NCBI RefSeq assembly: GCF_000004075.3
Contig: NC_026661.2
Coordinates: 17,822,307 to 17,886,306, forward strand
Direction of reading: 5' to 3'
Source of the DNA: Cucumis sativus
Taxonomy: Eukaryota > Streptophyta > Magnoliopsida > Cucurbitales > Cucurbitaceae
DNA length: 64,000 bases
Shown here: positions 1-11,223 of the stretch, one piece after another
How the letters are laid out: the number at the start of each line of letters is the position of its first letter
Position numbering within the stretch: the first letter of the stretch is position 1
The notes under the pieces: generated by a model
The model's input: the letters and a program-made list of their open reading frames with translations, nothing else
Told to the model about the DNA's origin: nothing
The model's database searches: none
Made by a program: the position numbers and the translations under genes

Positions 1-159
1 TCATTTTTTTAAAAGAAAAACAATACGCTTTTGGTGTTTGAATTTTGGATAATCCATAAATTTCAAAACAACACACTTTTCATTCTTAAAATCTTGATTA
101 TAATTTCATTTTAGTCCTTAGATTTAAAATATGTTATAATAAAATTTATTTTAATTTAC

Positions 160-350
160 TTCTATTTAAAAATACATCCAGTTTTAAATATAGTACAACA
201 TATAATAAAATTTTGGATTCTATAAATTATAAACTTTGATAGACTCTTATTATTGTCTTGATAATTGATAGAAGCATATCGATGTCTATCAATATTTATC
301 ATCGATAAAATTTGAAATTTTACTATATGTTTTAAATATTTTATCAAATT
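160..350. repeat. AT-rich DNA-transposon relic (MULE-like, tentative)
   Basis: The stretch carries phrases such as gatagactc, tgatagaag and gatgtctatcaa, with short inverted matches (gatagac against gtctatc). This resembles the AT-rich inner part of Mutator-like nonautonomous elements that I associate with cucurbit genomes. No termini or target-site duplication could be defined. The rest of positions 1-787 is AT-rich with an A-run near 517-535, and I see no gene in it. Confidence 0.3.
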
Positions 351-787
351 TCTCATTTTTTTACGACTCTCCATATATTCATAAGCCCATTTAATAGCAA
401 ATTTGTTTTTCTAAAATAAAAAATTATTGTCATCAAAAGTTGGGTAAGAATTCATCGACTCTACCTAAAACGTATATAAATCATGTGAGAAGATGAAATT
501 TGCTTATTTTTCTTGAAAAAAAAAAAAAAAAAAAATCAAAATGAATGAATAAAAATATTAACAAAATAGAGTAATTTTACGTTTAAGTTTTTCTTTTGGT
601 AAATTGTGTTTCCCTCCATAAAAAAAGATTTAAACACATATTAAACAAAATTGACAACCGTTCCAAAAACTTCCCTCCATTTCATTTTCCCAAACTTCAT
701 GCTCTTACCAAAAAGCATTTCAAAATGTGTTAATGTTCTCCGCAACCTCATTTGATTCTCATAAAGAAATCTTCACCAACGATCCCT

Positions 788-3700
788 ATGACACCCATTG
801 CCAATATCAAAACTCGTCTCCTTCATCTCCATTCTCCATCTTCATCTTCCGTTTCTGGTAATCATCACTAATCTTCGATACGCTTAATTTTTCTAGCGTA
901 ATCGATCGAAAAACGAATTATAAACTCACTGAATCGAATCGTTTTCCACCTGCATCATTTTTTAACGTGAAAGTTTCTTTCTGTTTTCATTGATTTTCGT
1001 TCCCTAGGTTCGAAATGTTTGCACGTTATTGGCTTAGTACTTAGTGGCGTTTTGTTTTCTTTGTGATGGTCTCAAAATTAGGTAATGATGATTCCGGTGG
1101 GAGTTTTGATGACTTTGAACTACTGCAAAATACATTGTCTTTTGAAGACAGTGTTGGATTTGATAACCGCGTCGTTCGTCTGGAGAGTCCTTTCGTTGAT
1201 ACTGAAATGGTGTACGGACTTGATGATTGTTCGGAGAACTTATGCATTCCTACTTTCGAGTATGAGGATGATGTTGTTCTTGATAGCGAGGATGAGGGAA
1301 TTAATGGGAGTCGAGTGATTAGAGTTTCTAGCTCCCTGTCTAGAAATGAAGCGGAACAAGAAGTTAAAAGTGATGCACAAGAAGAGAATATGGTATTGGA
1401 CTTCCACTCTTCTGATCACAAGCCATGCGATGCAGGTCCATACTCACTGCTTTAATTTCAAACATGACATTGTTAGACATTTTTTAAAGAATCAAGTCAT
1501 ATTTTGATATGTAATTACCAGTTCATACTTTTGAAACTTTGTTTTGGTCCGTTCATATACTTAAAAACATTCTTTTTGGTTAATGTACTCTCAAAATGTG
1601 TATTTTTATCTAATACGTTCGAAAAGTTGCCGTTTTAAAAGTACAGGGACAAAATACTAAAAGTAAACTTTTGAGTTAACCCTTTTTTAAACTCTGTTCA
1701 TTTTCTTTAATATTGATTTTGGTTGACTTGTCTATAAATTTGTATGAAGGGGAGCAAGTTTCTTCAAATTGTTTTAATGGGCTTGACATGGAGAAGGATT
1801 CATCTCAACTTTCGACAAGGTTAAGCTATTGCAGTTCTCAAGAACCCGGAGAGTCAACCCAAGTCAAAGCTATTGGCTTTGTTGATCATTTTGTAAAACT
1901 AAGTACTACAAATGTAAATCCTTCTCAAGGAATTGGCCAGAGAAAGGCTGCTAGAGTGCAATCACCTATTCTTTCAAGAATTAAGGGACCTCAAAGTTTG
2001 GCAAAGAGAATAGGTAGGAAGTCGATTGATGAAACAGGGAACTTTGAGTGGGTGGACATTAACAATCAAGAAGCAGAATGTAACTCATTTGGCAAGTGCA
2101 AAAAGGCATCTTCTGATTTAAGTAATTGCAGAGGACAGTCGTATACAACCAAGCCTCATAATATGGCGAAACTGAGCAATATAAGAGATTGTTTACTTAA
2201 AAGGTATGAAGACAAGGAGGAAGCAAGTGCAGGCATTAAATTCCAGACTGATTCAACTGCTTCAACTTTTCCACATCCAAGATTAGATATCTATTCATTA
2301 GAGACTGATGGGATGAGCAGCATTGAAATAGAGAATAGGTCCAACGAGAAAACAAATGCAAAATTAGTAGAGGGACAACTTGAATTTATGGATGACGAGA
2401 GAGATGCACCTGACGAATTAGATATTGGCTTTAGTACTCAAATTGCTGCTGAGGCAATGGAAGCACTGTGTTATATCCCAGACAACGATACTCTTGCCAA
2501 TGCTTGCAGTTCAGAGAATGCCCTAGATAGTGTTTCATGTTCTATGATAGAACATAAACCACACTTGAATAGTTCTTATCCTCAGACTATAGGTGGCGCT
2601 GATGGGAAATCGAAGCGAACACTGAAATCTAAGAGGAAGCTTAACGCAAAGTATTTGAATACATCCAAGGTACAATGTGAGTGTCAGGAATTACAAGCCG
2701 TTTTGATAACTAAGAGTAAAGCAAAAAGAAGTTGGTTGGCGTTGCAGGGACAGTCAAATTATAGAAAGTCTCCTGATGAGAGCAATTATACAGCCACACC
2801 TTCCAATTTACTTAGCGAAACAGGTAGTTGCCAACTGAGTCAGCGAGGTCTCACTGTTGGAGATCAAGTTTCCACCCGTTTGATGGTTGGTTTATGTAGC
2901 CATCCCAGAGGAAGAAGAACACCTCGCAACATCCAAAGCCATCCAAATAGATCAAAAAATCAGAACAACACTTCTTTAGCAGTTGATGGAAGTTGCAACA
3001 ATTCCATCTTAATGAAAAATGGGAAAGTAGGCAGAAATTCTAACAGTAAGTCAACTGTCGTAATCAGGAGAATGTTCTATATGGGATTTGTACAAGTTAA
3101 ATAAGCAATTTGCAACATGTTCTAGATTAACGCCCAGTGCAAAAATATTTTTGAAATGCTTGCGTGACTTTAATCGTAGTTCTCAACTTTTCTGTTTATA
3201 CTATAATAACGTAGTCCAGGTTCAGTAACATACTGTGCTTTACTGTAGGGAAGAACACATCAAGGTCCAGATCAAAATTCAAAGTTTATCACAATACAAG
3301 TCGTAGAATAATGCTACCACAGTCTTCTTCAAAAGAGCTTGCAAGATTAGGTGTCTCAGAGTCGATGCCTGATCTAAAATGGAAAGATTTGAGGAGAAGA
3401 AGAACAATGGCTTTGGTAAGAGTATGCTTTAGCCAGCATTTGGACGAAGTTACCCTCAAGCAACAAAAAAGGGTAAATTTATACTTCGCGTTTCTACGAA
3501 GCCAACTTATTTCGTAACGTGTATTTACCATCTAGTTTCTTCGTAGGTTGTCTTACAACTGGGAATATCAATTGCATCGAGTTCTGTAGATGCCACACAT
3601 TTTGTAGCAGATAAGTTCGTTCGTACGAGGAACATGTTGGAGGCTATTGCTCTTGGTAAACCAGTGGTTACTCATTCATGGCTTGAAAGTTGTGGACAAG

Positions 3701-5865
3701 CAAGCTGTTTTATCGATGAAAAGAAATATATTCTAAGAGATACTAAGAAGGAGAAGGAAATTGGTTTTAGCTTGCCTGTTTCCTTATCTCGTGCTACCCA
3801 ATGTCCACTTCTACAGGTGGAATGCTGTTCTTTAGTTTCATCTATGCTAGGGTTTTTTCCAAGCTTATATTTCATTAATGCTATAGAAATCTTACATTTT
3901 CTTCTTCCATCCTACTTAGCAGGGTTTCAAAGTCCTCGTCACCCAAAACATAAGACCTGGTAAAGAAATCATTGCTAGTTTGGTAAAGATGTCTCAGGGT
4001 GAGGTACTGAATATACATTCTCGTGCCTAATCGTGAATGTTCAACTATTTGGTTTCTAGTCTTTAAAAAATTGTACTTATTTTCTAATCTTTGCCATAGT
4101 TTTCATTTTTTCTAACACATTTGTATTCAAAAACTAGTTTTTAGAAATTATTTTTTATTTCAAAAGTTGGGTGGGTTTTTAATCACTCCTAAATATATTT
4201 AGAAATATAACATATAAGAGTGGAATCTATAGATGGAAATAGTATTTATAAGTTTAATTTTTAAATTGACCATAATTGTTTGTAGTAAATTTCACCTCCA
4301 TCTATGATTATCCCTTTTGGTATTGAAAAATTGTTGATAAATTTAAACGCCTTGCAGCCTATTGAGATGAGTCAGATTTTCACTGGGAAGAATGAAAAGT
4401 TCCCGAACAATCTACTTATTCTTTCATGCGAAGAAGATTATGCAGATTGTGTTCATTTCCTCAAAAAAGGTACGGATTTATTTAACCCCTTTTTAGTAAG
4501 TAAACACCTGGTTTTTTAAAGAATAATGCTAGAGTTCCTTTCTGCAGGAGCAAAAGTTTACAGTTCCGAGCTTCTACTGAATGGGATAGTTATCCAGAAA
4601 CTTGAAAACAAACGGTTAGTATTTTCTATCCAAACCATACGTGCTAAGAACACACAAACGAAAGTACTAGTTATTGTAATCTTTTATAGATGTTGACTCT
4701 AGCAAAACATCATTCAAGGTTACTAATTAGCATAAAAATGATTCAGTAGTTGGAGCCCAGTTCTAGAGCTGGATTTAATAATGAGTATAATATTAAACTA
4801 CTTTGAGAGTTCAACTGGATCTTTACTGAATAATAGTGGTTATGCTACCTCTCACTTAATTCCGAGATGCATCAACAAATTCCCAGGAAAGAACTCCCCT
4901 GGATTCGCCCTAGGCTTCTTTATAAGTTGGATTTGGTGCGAGAAACTATGTTTTAGGAATAGGCTTAGGTTCCATGAAACAAGGTGGGTTGTATCTATGT
5001 GCTTTTCACTGACATCCGCCAAGTTGAAAATCAATTCAACAAAAGGGTTACATTAGTTTGCTTTTTCCGGGATTAAATAAGTTGACCCATCCATACTCCA
5101 AAGTTAGGTTGGAGTAAATAAGTCGGGAAATGGAGATTGGAGGCAGGGTATTGCTAACCTAGAAGAATTTGGAACTCAAGGGCACAGTTGTAAGAGAATT
5201 TGAGAGTATCATACTTCTGTATAGTTCACATTTTAAATTTGCTGTCATAAATATTTGTGTACCCTACCTCAATCTTAATGGATTGCATCTGACTTGGGTC
5301 AACGTAGTAAATAATAAATAGAGGTAGTATGATTTTTTTTTTATACCATTGTAATATAGAAATTTTTTCCACAGTTGTACAACCTCCAATGATTAGATCT
5401 TGTTCAAGGTTGTAAAGTAGTTTTAACCTCTTTAAATGTGATTCCAAAACTATAATGTAACCAAACCATTAAGTGTGAGCTTTGTTTTCAAAAGTGATCT
5501 CAAATCTAGCGTTGATTTGTGAAAGAAATATGGATTGTATCTCACAATCAATAAAAAATTGGCAGAGTGGCAAATATTTCTTTTAAGAGTGTGCGAGGTA
5601 CCTCCATCTTTAAATATAAGGTCTCTAACATGCCCTAAAAATTGGATTGACATTTTTTATAAGGTTTCAATTTTTTAACCAAACCAAATTCTCATTTGAA
5701 TTATATGAACTTCGATATCTAAAAACATGGAGTTGAATCTTACAATTAATTGACAAATAAAAAGAGTAATCATCAAGAAATTATTAGCTACTAAGCTTTG
5801 TTGTTTGATTTACACTTGTCATGAACAGGCATGAGCTCTTCACAGACAGCACGAAAAGGTTTTGA
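788..5865 (+). CDS. Tandem BRCT-domain protein, MDC1-like (nine exons)
   Basis: Predicted nuclear DNA-damage-response protein. Coding exons by GT-AG borders are 788-857, 1082-1435, 1750-3045, 3249-3472, 3547-3816, 3923-4003, 4358-4469, 4548-4614 and 5829-5865, giving 836 residues with phases that fit throughout. Residues 1-600 are polar and probably disordered, rich in Ser, Lys and acidic patches. BRCT1 lies near 628-712 (S635, THFVAD, R674-T675, GKPVVTHSWLESC). BRCT2 lies near 739-830 and starts GFKVLVTQNIRPGKEI. The layout matches Arabidopsis At4g03130 and At3g21480 as I recall them. The start at 788 is chosen because exon 1 joins in phase to exon 2; an ATG at 1064, just before the exon 2 acceptor, is the alternative. 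The usual BRCT1 phosphate-binding Lys is Asn677. The last intron (4615-5828) is unusually long. Confidence 0.88.
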
Positions 5866-7834
5866 TAGCGGTTAACAACACTAGAAAAGAAGTAGAATTG
5901 CTCTTTCTTCCCCCATTGAAATGGTGGTAAAGATGACTGATGGATACGTATTTTCACTCAAAGAGGTAATCCTCCATCTCTTTGAGTGCATTTTTTGGAA
6001 GATCCAAACACTGTACATAAATTTCTTTCTATTATGATGGAATCCATAATTTTGTGTGCTTCGTTTTTCTTCTCTATTCTGTTGACCAACACCATGACAA
6101 AGAAAAACTGTTTCTGAAACAATTTTCAGGCGACCTTTATAGAAGTAAATACTATTTTGGGCTTGAAATTATTATTTACCATTTGAAAATGAACTTTCAA
6201 ATTTCATTATAATTTAGTTCACCTCTAAAATATAAATAATTTTTTCTTTCATTTTTAAATAATAGAGATTCTGACTTCTTTTCTTTCAAAAGTTTTATTT
6301 AAAAGGCAACATACAAATTTCTAAAGCTTAGATTGATAACCATTTTCTTTTTCTAGATTTAAAAATTGAGTTGTACTACAATTACCTATGTTTTTATTTG
6401 ATTTTCTTTCTACGTTTTAAAAACAATTTCAGATTTTTCTTTCAAAATTTGAAATCTCAAAATACTTTTGAAAACTTTGACTATGTTTTTCATGTTTTTT
6501 TTATCCTTATAAATTTCAGCCAAGAGTTTAAATATGTTTCTAAGTATAGGTGAAGGCACAATCAATTGTTAGGAAATATTATTACAAAAAATAATAACAA
6601 ATAAAACTAAAAATGAAATGATTATGAACCAAGCTTAAAACATGTCAATTTTACATTGTATTGTCTTTTAAGTACGGGTTTAATTTATTAAAATGAATAG
6701 TAAAGGTAATAAATCTTCATAATATTAAGAAGCAGTGGTAAATATTGACAATTAAATTTAGATATAACAAAATTTAGATTTACTATATTAATAAATTGTG
6801 CTATTTTTGTTTTTGTTTATCTAATTATTATGAAAGATTCATTCCTTTTTTTTTTTCAAAGAATATAAATATTACATAATAATGGAGTATTTTTTTTACC
6901 TTCACTTAAGAACAGTTTAAGAATCAATAAAAAGTATGAAAATCAATCTGTGGTTTGCGTGGAAATACTCTTTCTCCATCAGCTCAAGAGTTCAATTTGA
7001 GATAAACGGTACAAGTAATATATGACTCAGTAATAAGATGATGTGAAGCTAACACCTTTCCACCAAAGACCAAAAGACTTGTGTTCAAATCCACCTACCC
7101 ATTTATACTATAAAAACTAATTAAAGTAAAAAGTAAAATTTATGAATGCCAAACAACTAATGTCTAATGACACAATCTTTGTTGAGGTTGAATCCCTTGA
7201 TACAAATAATAATAACCAGTGGTGTGTATTTCCAATTTAACTATCAACAAAACAAGCAATTTGGAACCATTGTCGAATAGCTTAGTGGTTAATAAAGGTC
7301 AATTAAGACTGGACAAAATGAAGGTCTTCAAGAGAAATGAGCATAATCTATGTTCATTAACTTAAAATTTAATATTTGACAAGTTCTTTTCAGTATGCAG
7401 TTTGGCTCGTGACATTAGTCAAAGTAAACGAAAGTCGGGTTGGTCACTCTCTCCAAAAAAAAAGTCAACCTACTGTTTCCATAATCAGCAACAATTTTTA
7501 AAAGAAAATCAGACATTAAAGGGGAGCAAATAAACATCAAATACATTCCATTCCCAAAATCTAGAAATTATGAAAAGAAAACTAAAATCGAAACCGTTGT
7601 GTTTTAACGGATTCAGAATCACCCATTTGACCATATAATCACACTACGTATTCTACCTCCAAACAAGTAGCAAGGAATCAACCACAAAAATTATTTCCTT
7701 TGCTCATTTAGAAAAACTTTTCTACATTTAATATCAAAGGCTCCAAATTTTGCTTCAGATTTTTAAAAAATGTTGGTCACAATCTGCATTAGAAGAGCTT
7801 TGGTTATCATACATAAACAGCACAAGTAGGAGCT
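5866..7834. other. Convergent intergenic spacer
   Basis: AT-rich spacer between the 3' ends of the BRCT gene and the U1-C gene, presumably holding both 3' UTRs. I see no coding region. It contains a SINE-like piece (listed separately) and a lone A-box-like word (TAGCTTAGTGG) near 7278. Confidence 0.6.
7000..7125 (+). repeat. tRNA-related SINE-like fragment
   Basis: A B-box-like word (gttcaaatccac, 7083-7094) lies about 60 bases after a weaker A-box-like word (tgactcagtaat, 7023-7034). The spacing is somewhat long for a tRNA-derived promoter and no target-site duplication was found. No acceptor stem is visible, so this is not a tRNA gene. Confidence 0.25.
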
Positions 7835-10424
7835 CTAATGGTTAGACTCAGAGGAAGGTTGAGCCATGGAGGTGAAACTATCATACCCTCCACTTCCTGG
7901 TGCGGCTGGGTTTGCTTGGTATGTCGACGGTGCAGCCAATGGTGCACCATTGGTTGAAGAAGGTTGAGGTGCACTCCCTGGAAGTGGTGCTGGAGGAGGT
8001 GGCCTGGAAGGAATATTCACTTGGCCAGGGATGGGAGCTCCAGGCGGGGCCATCATGGGTGGCATTGTGGGAGTTGGTAGGTACCCTACAATGACAAAGG
8101 AGAGGAATTCAGTCATCTAGAGACATATGCTAAATACTTCCATTTAGTAATGAATGGAAGCACAAGCCGAAATCAGCAAAAACAACGTCACTAACTGACA
8201 CGAGTCGGTTTGAAGTATTCTAGTTGAGCTTCAAGAGATAGTAGTAGCTACATCTGGTTAAACTGATTTCTTTTATTCAAATGATTATTACTTTTTTCCA
8301 GCAAGGAAAAGAGAAACTTCATCAGAATGTGAGCAGGAAAATCTGCATCGCTCTAATCATCTTCCATCTTACGTTCTAACAAAGTTTGGTCTTTTGTTTG
8401 TTGAAAAAAGGACTATACATCGTTCTAGCAACAATAGAAATAATTTTAACTAGACAGATATGTGCCAGATTCTACTTTGGCAGTAATTATTATATCTAAT
8501 ATCTCCACTATTCAAGCTTGTATGTTATTACTTTGACTATTTTAAGTTTTCAAGTTTTTAAGGCATTTTTTTTACTGAGTCATAAAACATGACAATGTGG
8601 TTATAGTAGTTCAAAATGCAAATTGTGAAATAACATCAACAGAGTCAAAGGGAGATGCATTAAAAAAAATTGTTACATCTCCAACAATATCAAATCTGTG
8701 AATATTACCTGGAGCACCAGGAATTGGTCTTGGCAAAACTGGAGGCCTAATTCCAGGCATTAACCCTGGGGCAGCTCCTGGCATTACAGGAGTAGGTAGT
8801 ACAGGAAGACGAGGTCTTTGGCCAAGTAAATGTTGATTAAAAGCTGCACCAACCTGCTGGAATGCTGCGGCTTGACCAAGATGCTCTTTGATCCTCTGGT
8901 CAATTAAACTTTGGGTTTGTTGCTCCTCGAACTGCTGATAATATGATCGCACGTTTGCCTGGAGTGCATCCATGAACAAAAAACTAAGAATTTGTTGTTC
9001 GATTTCTAAATTATAACCAATAAACCACAATCAAGTTCTTTTTAATCTGAAAGTGGCTTGTTTTTTAAAAAACATAAAACAACAATATTAAGTTTAATTT
9101 CTAAACCAGCCCGATGAGCTCAACCTCCACGGAATAGGGAATTATACGCTAAACTGAGACGTGGGAAATATTAAGATACCTTATGTTTGTAGCCTGCATT
9201 ATGCTGCTTCCTCACAGATGGCTGAGACATCAAAGAAAAACTAAATATAAGCAACTCTAAACATTCACCGATTCAATATAAATGACAAAAATCTGAAGCC
9301 TGCCCCCAAGGCAATACTCTACCCACCAACCTTTTAAAAAAGGGGGGTGGGGGAGCCAAAAAAATGCTAAGGAGCTAAATATTATTGCGTGTAGAACACA
9401 AGAATCAAGTATAACTGAAACAATGTTAGTTTCAAGGAAACCAGAGGTTTGACACATCCTGCTTGAAATCAAGAACTACACATAGTAGCCATGGTTTAGT
9501 TATTGGGTTTTATTTTCGATTCGAATTTTCAATGGCTACTATGGTTTCCTAACTTTTCACTTCTGGATATCAAGTGTGGAGTCCGGTTTTGCACACACCT
9601 CAACTAACATGAAGCCACAACCACCTTACCCTACATTTGGTTGAAGGAAAGTTGTAGAATTTTAAATCTTATGTATGCAGTCAATAGTTTGAACCAATAG
9701 CCTCTACACTCACTTTCTTCCTTGACCTCAACCACAATTCACTAGGCCAACCAACGGTAGTTTTGTGGGCTCAAGTTATTCAGTCTAAGATATATCAAAC
9801 GCTCAAAAGTTAGCTTCTTGGAGTGCTCTCTCCAAACCTTTTCACCATTACTTGTTTCTTTAGATTTAATTCTTAATGGAAAGTCTTCTCATCATTAACA
9901 TTGTAACTTTTCAATTACTAACATAAGTTCTAGCTTCTCTTAAAACACATTTATGTAAACATCATAATATATATATGAGAAAAAAAAAACAACAAACAGT
10001 CGTATTGATTCATCATTCGATCCAATCCCAACAGCAACCACGGTCATATGAATCATCCTACAATTTCTTCGAATAACTGATGTGGAACCAAAACCAAGAA
10101 TTATCAACCCAAAAACATCACTCATCAAGAAACTACAGCATCAACGAACAAAAAAACGAAAATAAACAAAAAAAAAAATGGCGAGCAAGGTAGGCAATGG
10201 TCAAACGAAATGGAAATGACATTATCATCTGAAAATAAGAAGAGGATAACTTACAGAATCATGGGTCAGATACGTATCGCAATAGTCACAATAATACCTG
10301 CATATACACAACAAGATCACATCACTAACTATGGAGAGAGAAACGGAGAGATGATTAAATTTGATTGAAGGATAAAGTAATAAGGGCTGGAAGAAAAAGA
10401 ATATGGAAGAACGAACCGAGGCAT
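7835..10424 (-). CDS. U1C: U1 small nuclear ribonucleoprotein C (U1-C)
   Basis: Component of the U1 snRNP that stabilises pairing of U1 with the 5' splice site in the nucleus. Coding exons in transcript order are 10424-10417, 10297-10255, 9221-9180, 8958-8709 and 8085-7835, giving 197 residues. The N-terminus reads MPRYYCDYCDTYLTHDS and continues PSVRKQHNAGYKHK. The U1-type zinc finger uses C6, C9, H24 and H30, the same positions as in human U1-C. A helical segment follows (ANVRSYYQQFEEQQ, IDQRIKEHLGQ), then a Pro/Gly/Met-rich tail ending GGYDSFTSMAQPSSESNH. Only eight coding bases sit in the first coding exon. Intron 2 is about 1 kb and holds a 33-bp duplicated segment. The gene diverges from the carrier gene, with 486 bases between the two start codons. 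Confidence 0.95.
9481..9543. repeat. Palindrome-flanked copy of a 33-bp repeat (U1-C intron 2)
   Basis: The arms catagtagccat (9481-9492) and atggctactatg (9532-9543) are perfect 12-base inverted repeats. They enclose 9501-9533, which is identical to 10540-10572. The inner part includes attttcgattcgaatttt. Confidence 0.75.
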
Positions 10425-10539
10425 AGCGGTGTAAGAGCTCAAAGAAGAAGCAACAATGGCAGACCCAACAAAAACCCTATCAGCGACTCTGCGAGAAAGG
10501 GAAGAAGAGAGAGAAGCTTAGTCTTTTTGCAGGAGAAGG

Positions 10540-10572
10540 TATTGGGTTTTATTTTCGATTCGAATTTTCAAT
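10540..10572. repeat. Second copy of the 33-bp repeat (divergent promoter)
   Basis: All 33 bases match 9501-9533 in direct orientation, about 1 kb away. This copy lies between the U1-C and carrier start codons, close to where the U1-C transcript should begin, and lacks the flanking inverted arms. Confidence 0.75.
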
Positions 10573-10851
10573 ACAATCGGTTCGGTTCGGTCGTATAGAT
10601 TACTCATTTTAAGATTTGAGCTTGTTTGGTTCGGTTTAGGTTGATCCGGTTTTTAATTATTGGTGTACTACAAAATTCGGTTAAAAATCATTTTATGTAT
10701 GGAAACTTTGGTTTAGTCACTATAGACTATAGTTTTTATTTCAAATTTGTAACAATGTGTTAATAATGGAACTTTTTTTAAAGAAGTTAAAAATAAAATG
10801 TTGATTATTTAAACTAGAAGAGGTGAACTGAGAAAATAAGAACATGTCCAC

Positions 10852-10860
10852 TATATAAAT
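10852..10860 (+). promoter_or_regulatory. TATA box of the carrier gene
   Basis: The word tatataaat lies about 55 bases before the carrier ATG at 10911. This fits a short 5' leader starting near 10885. No comparable box is clear for the divergent U1-C gene. Confidence 0.55.
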
Positions 10861-10910
10861 AACAATGTGGGTGAAGCTGCAGCTTTCCATTTTCTCTAAC
10901 AAAGAGGGTA

Positions 10911-11186
10911 ATGGTTAACAAATCTTCTTCTCCCCAAGAATCCTCCATTTCAGGTTCTCTCTCTATTCCTTCATTTATTATTGTTGTTATTATTATTATT
11001 AATCTTCCAATTCCATCTTTCTTCTTCTGTTTGCCTCAATTTCGATCAATTCTATTCAGGAGTTTTGCCGCGCAATGAGAGACGGAATTGGGCAGCTTCT
11101 CCCTCTGATGTTCTTAATCATTTTGGAACCAGCGGCCTCTCCGTCGCCATCGCCACCGCCGTTACTCACCCTTTAGGTACTTTCTA

Positions 11187-11223
<37 letters not shown>

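Noticed and set aside
1064-1081. ATG at 1064 as the start of the BRCT protein
   Set aside because: It would work, but the exon at 788-857 joins in phase across a good GT-AG intron and ATG 788 gives a longer conserved-looking start. Kept only as the alternative.
7275-7290. A-box-like word TAGCTTAGTGG
   Set aside because: No B-box at the right distance, so not enough for a tRNA gene or SINE.
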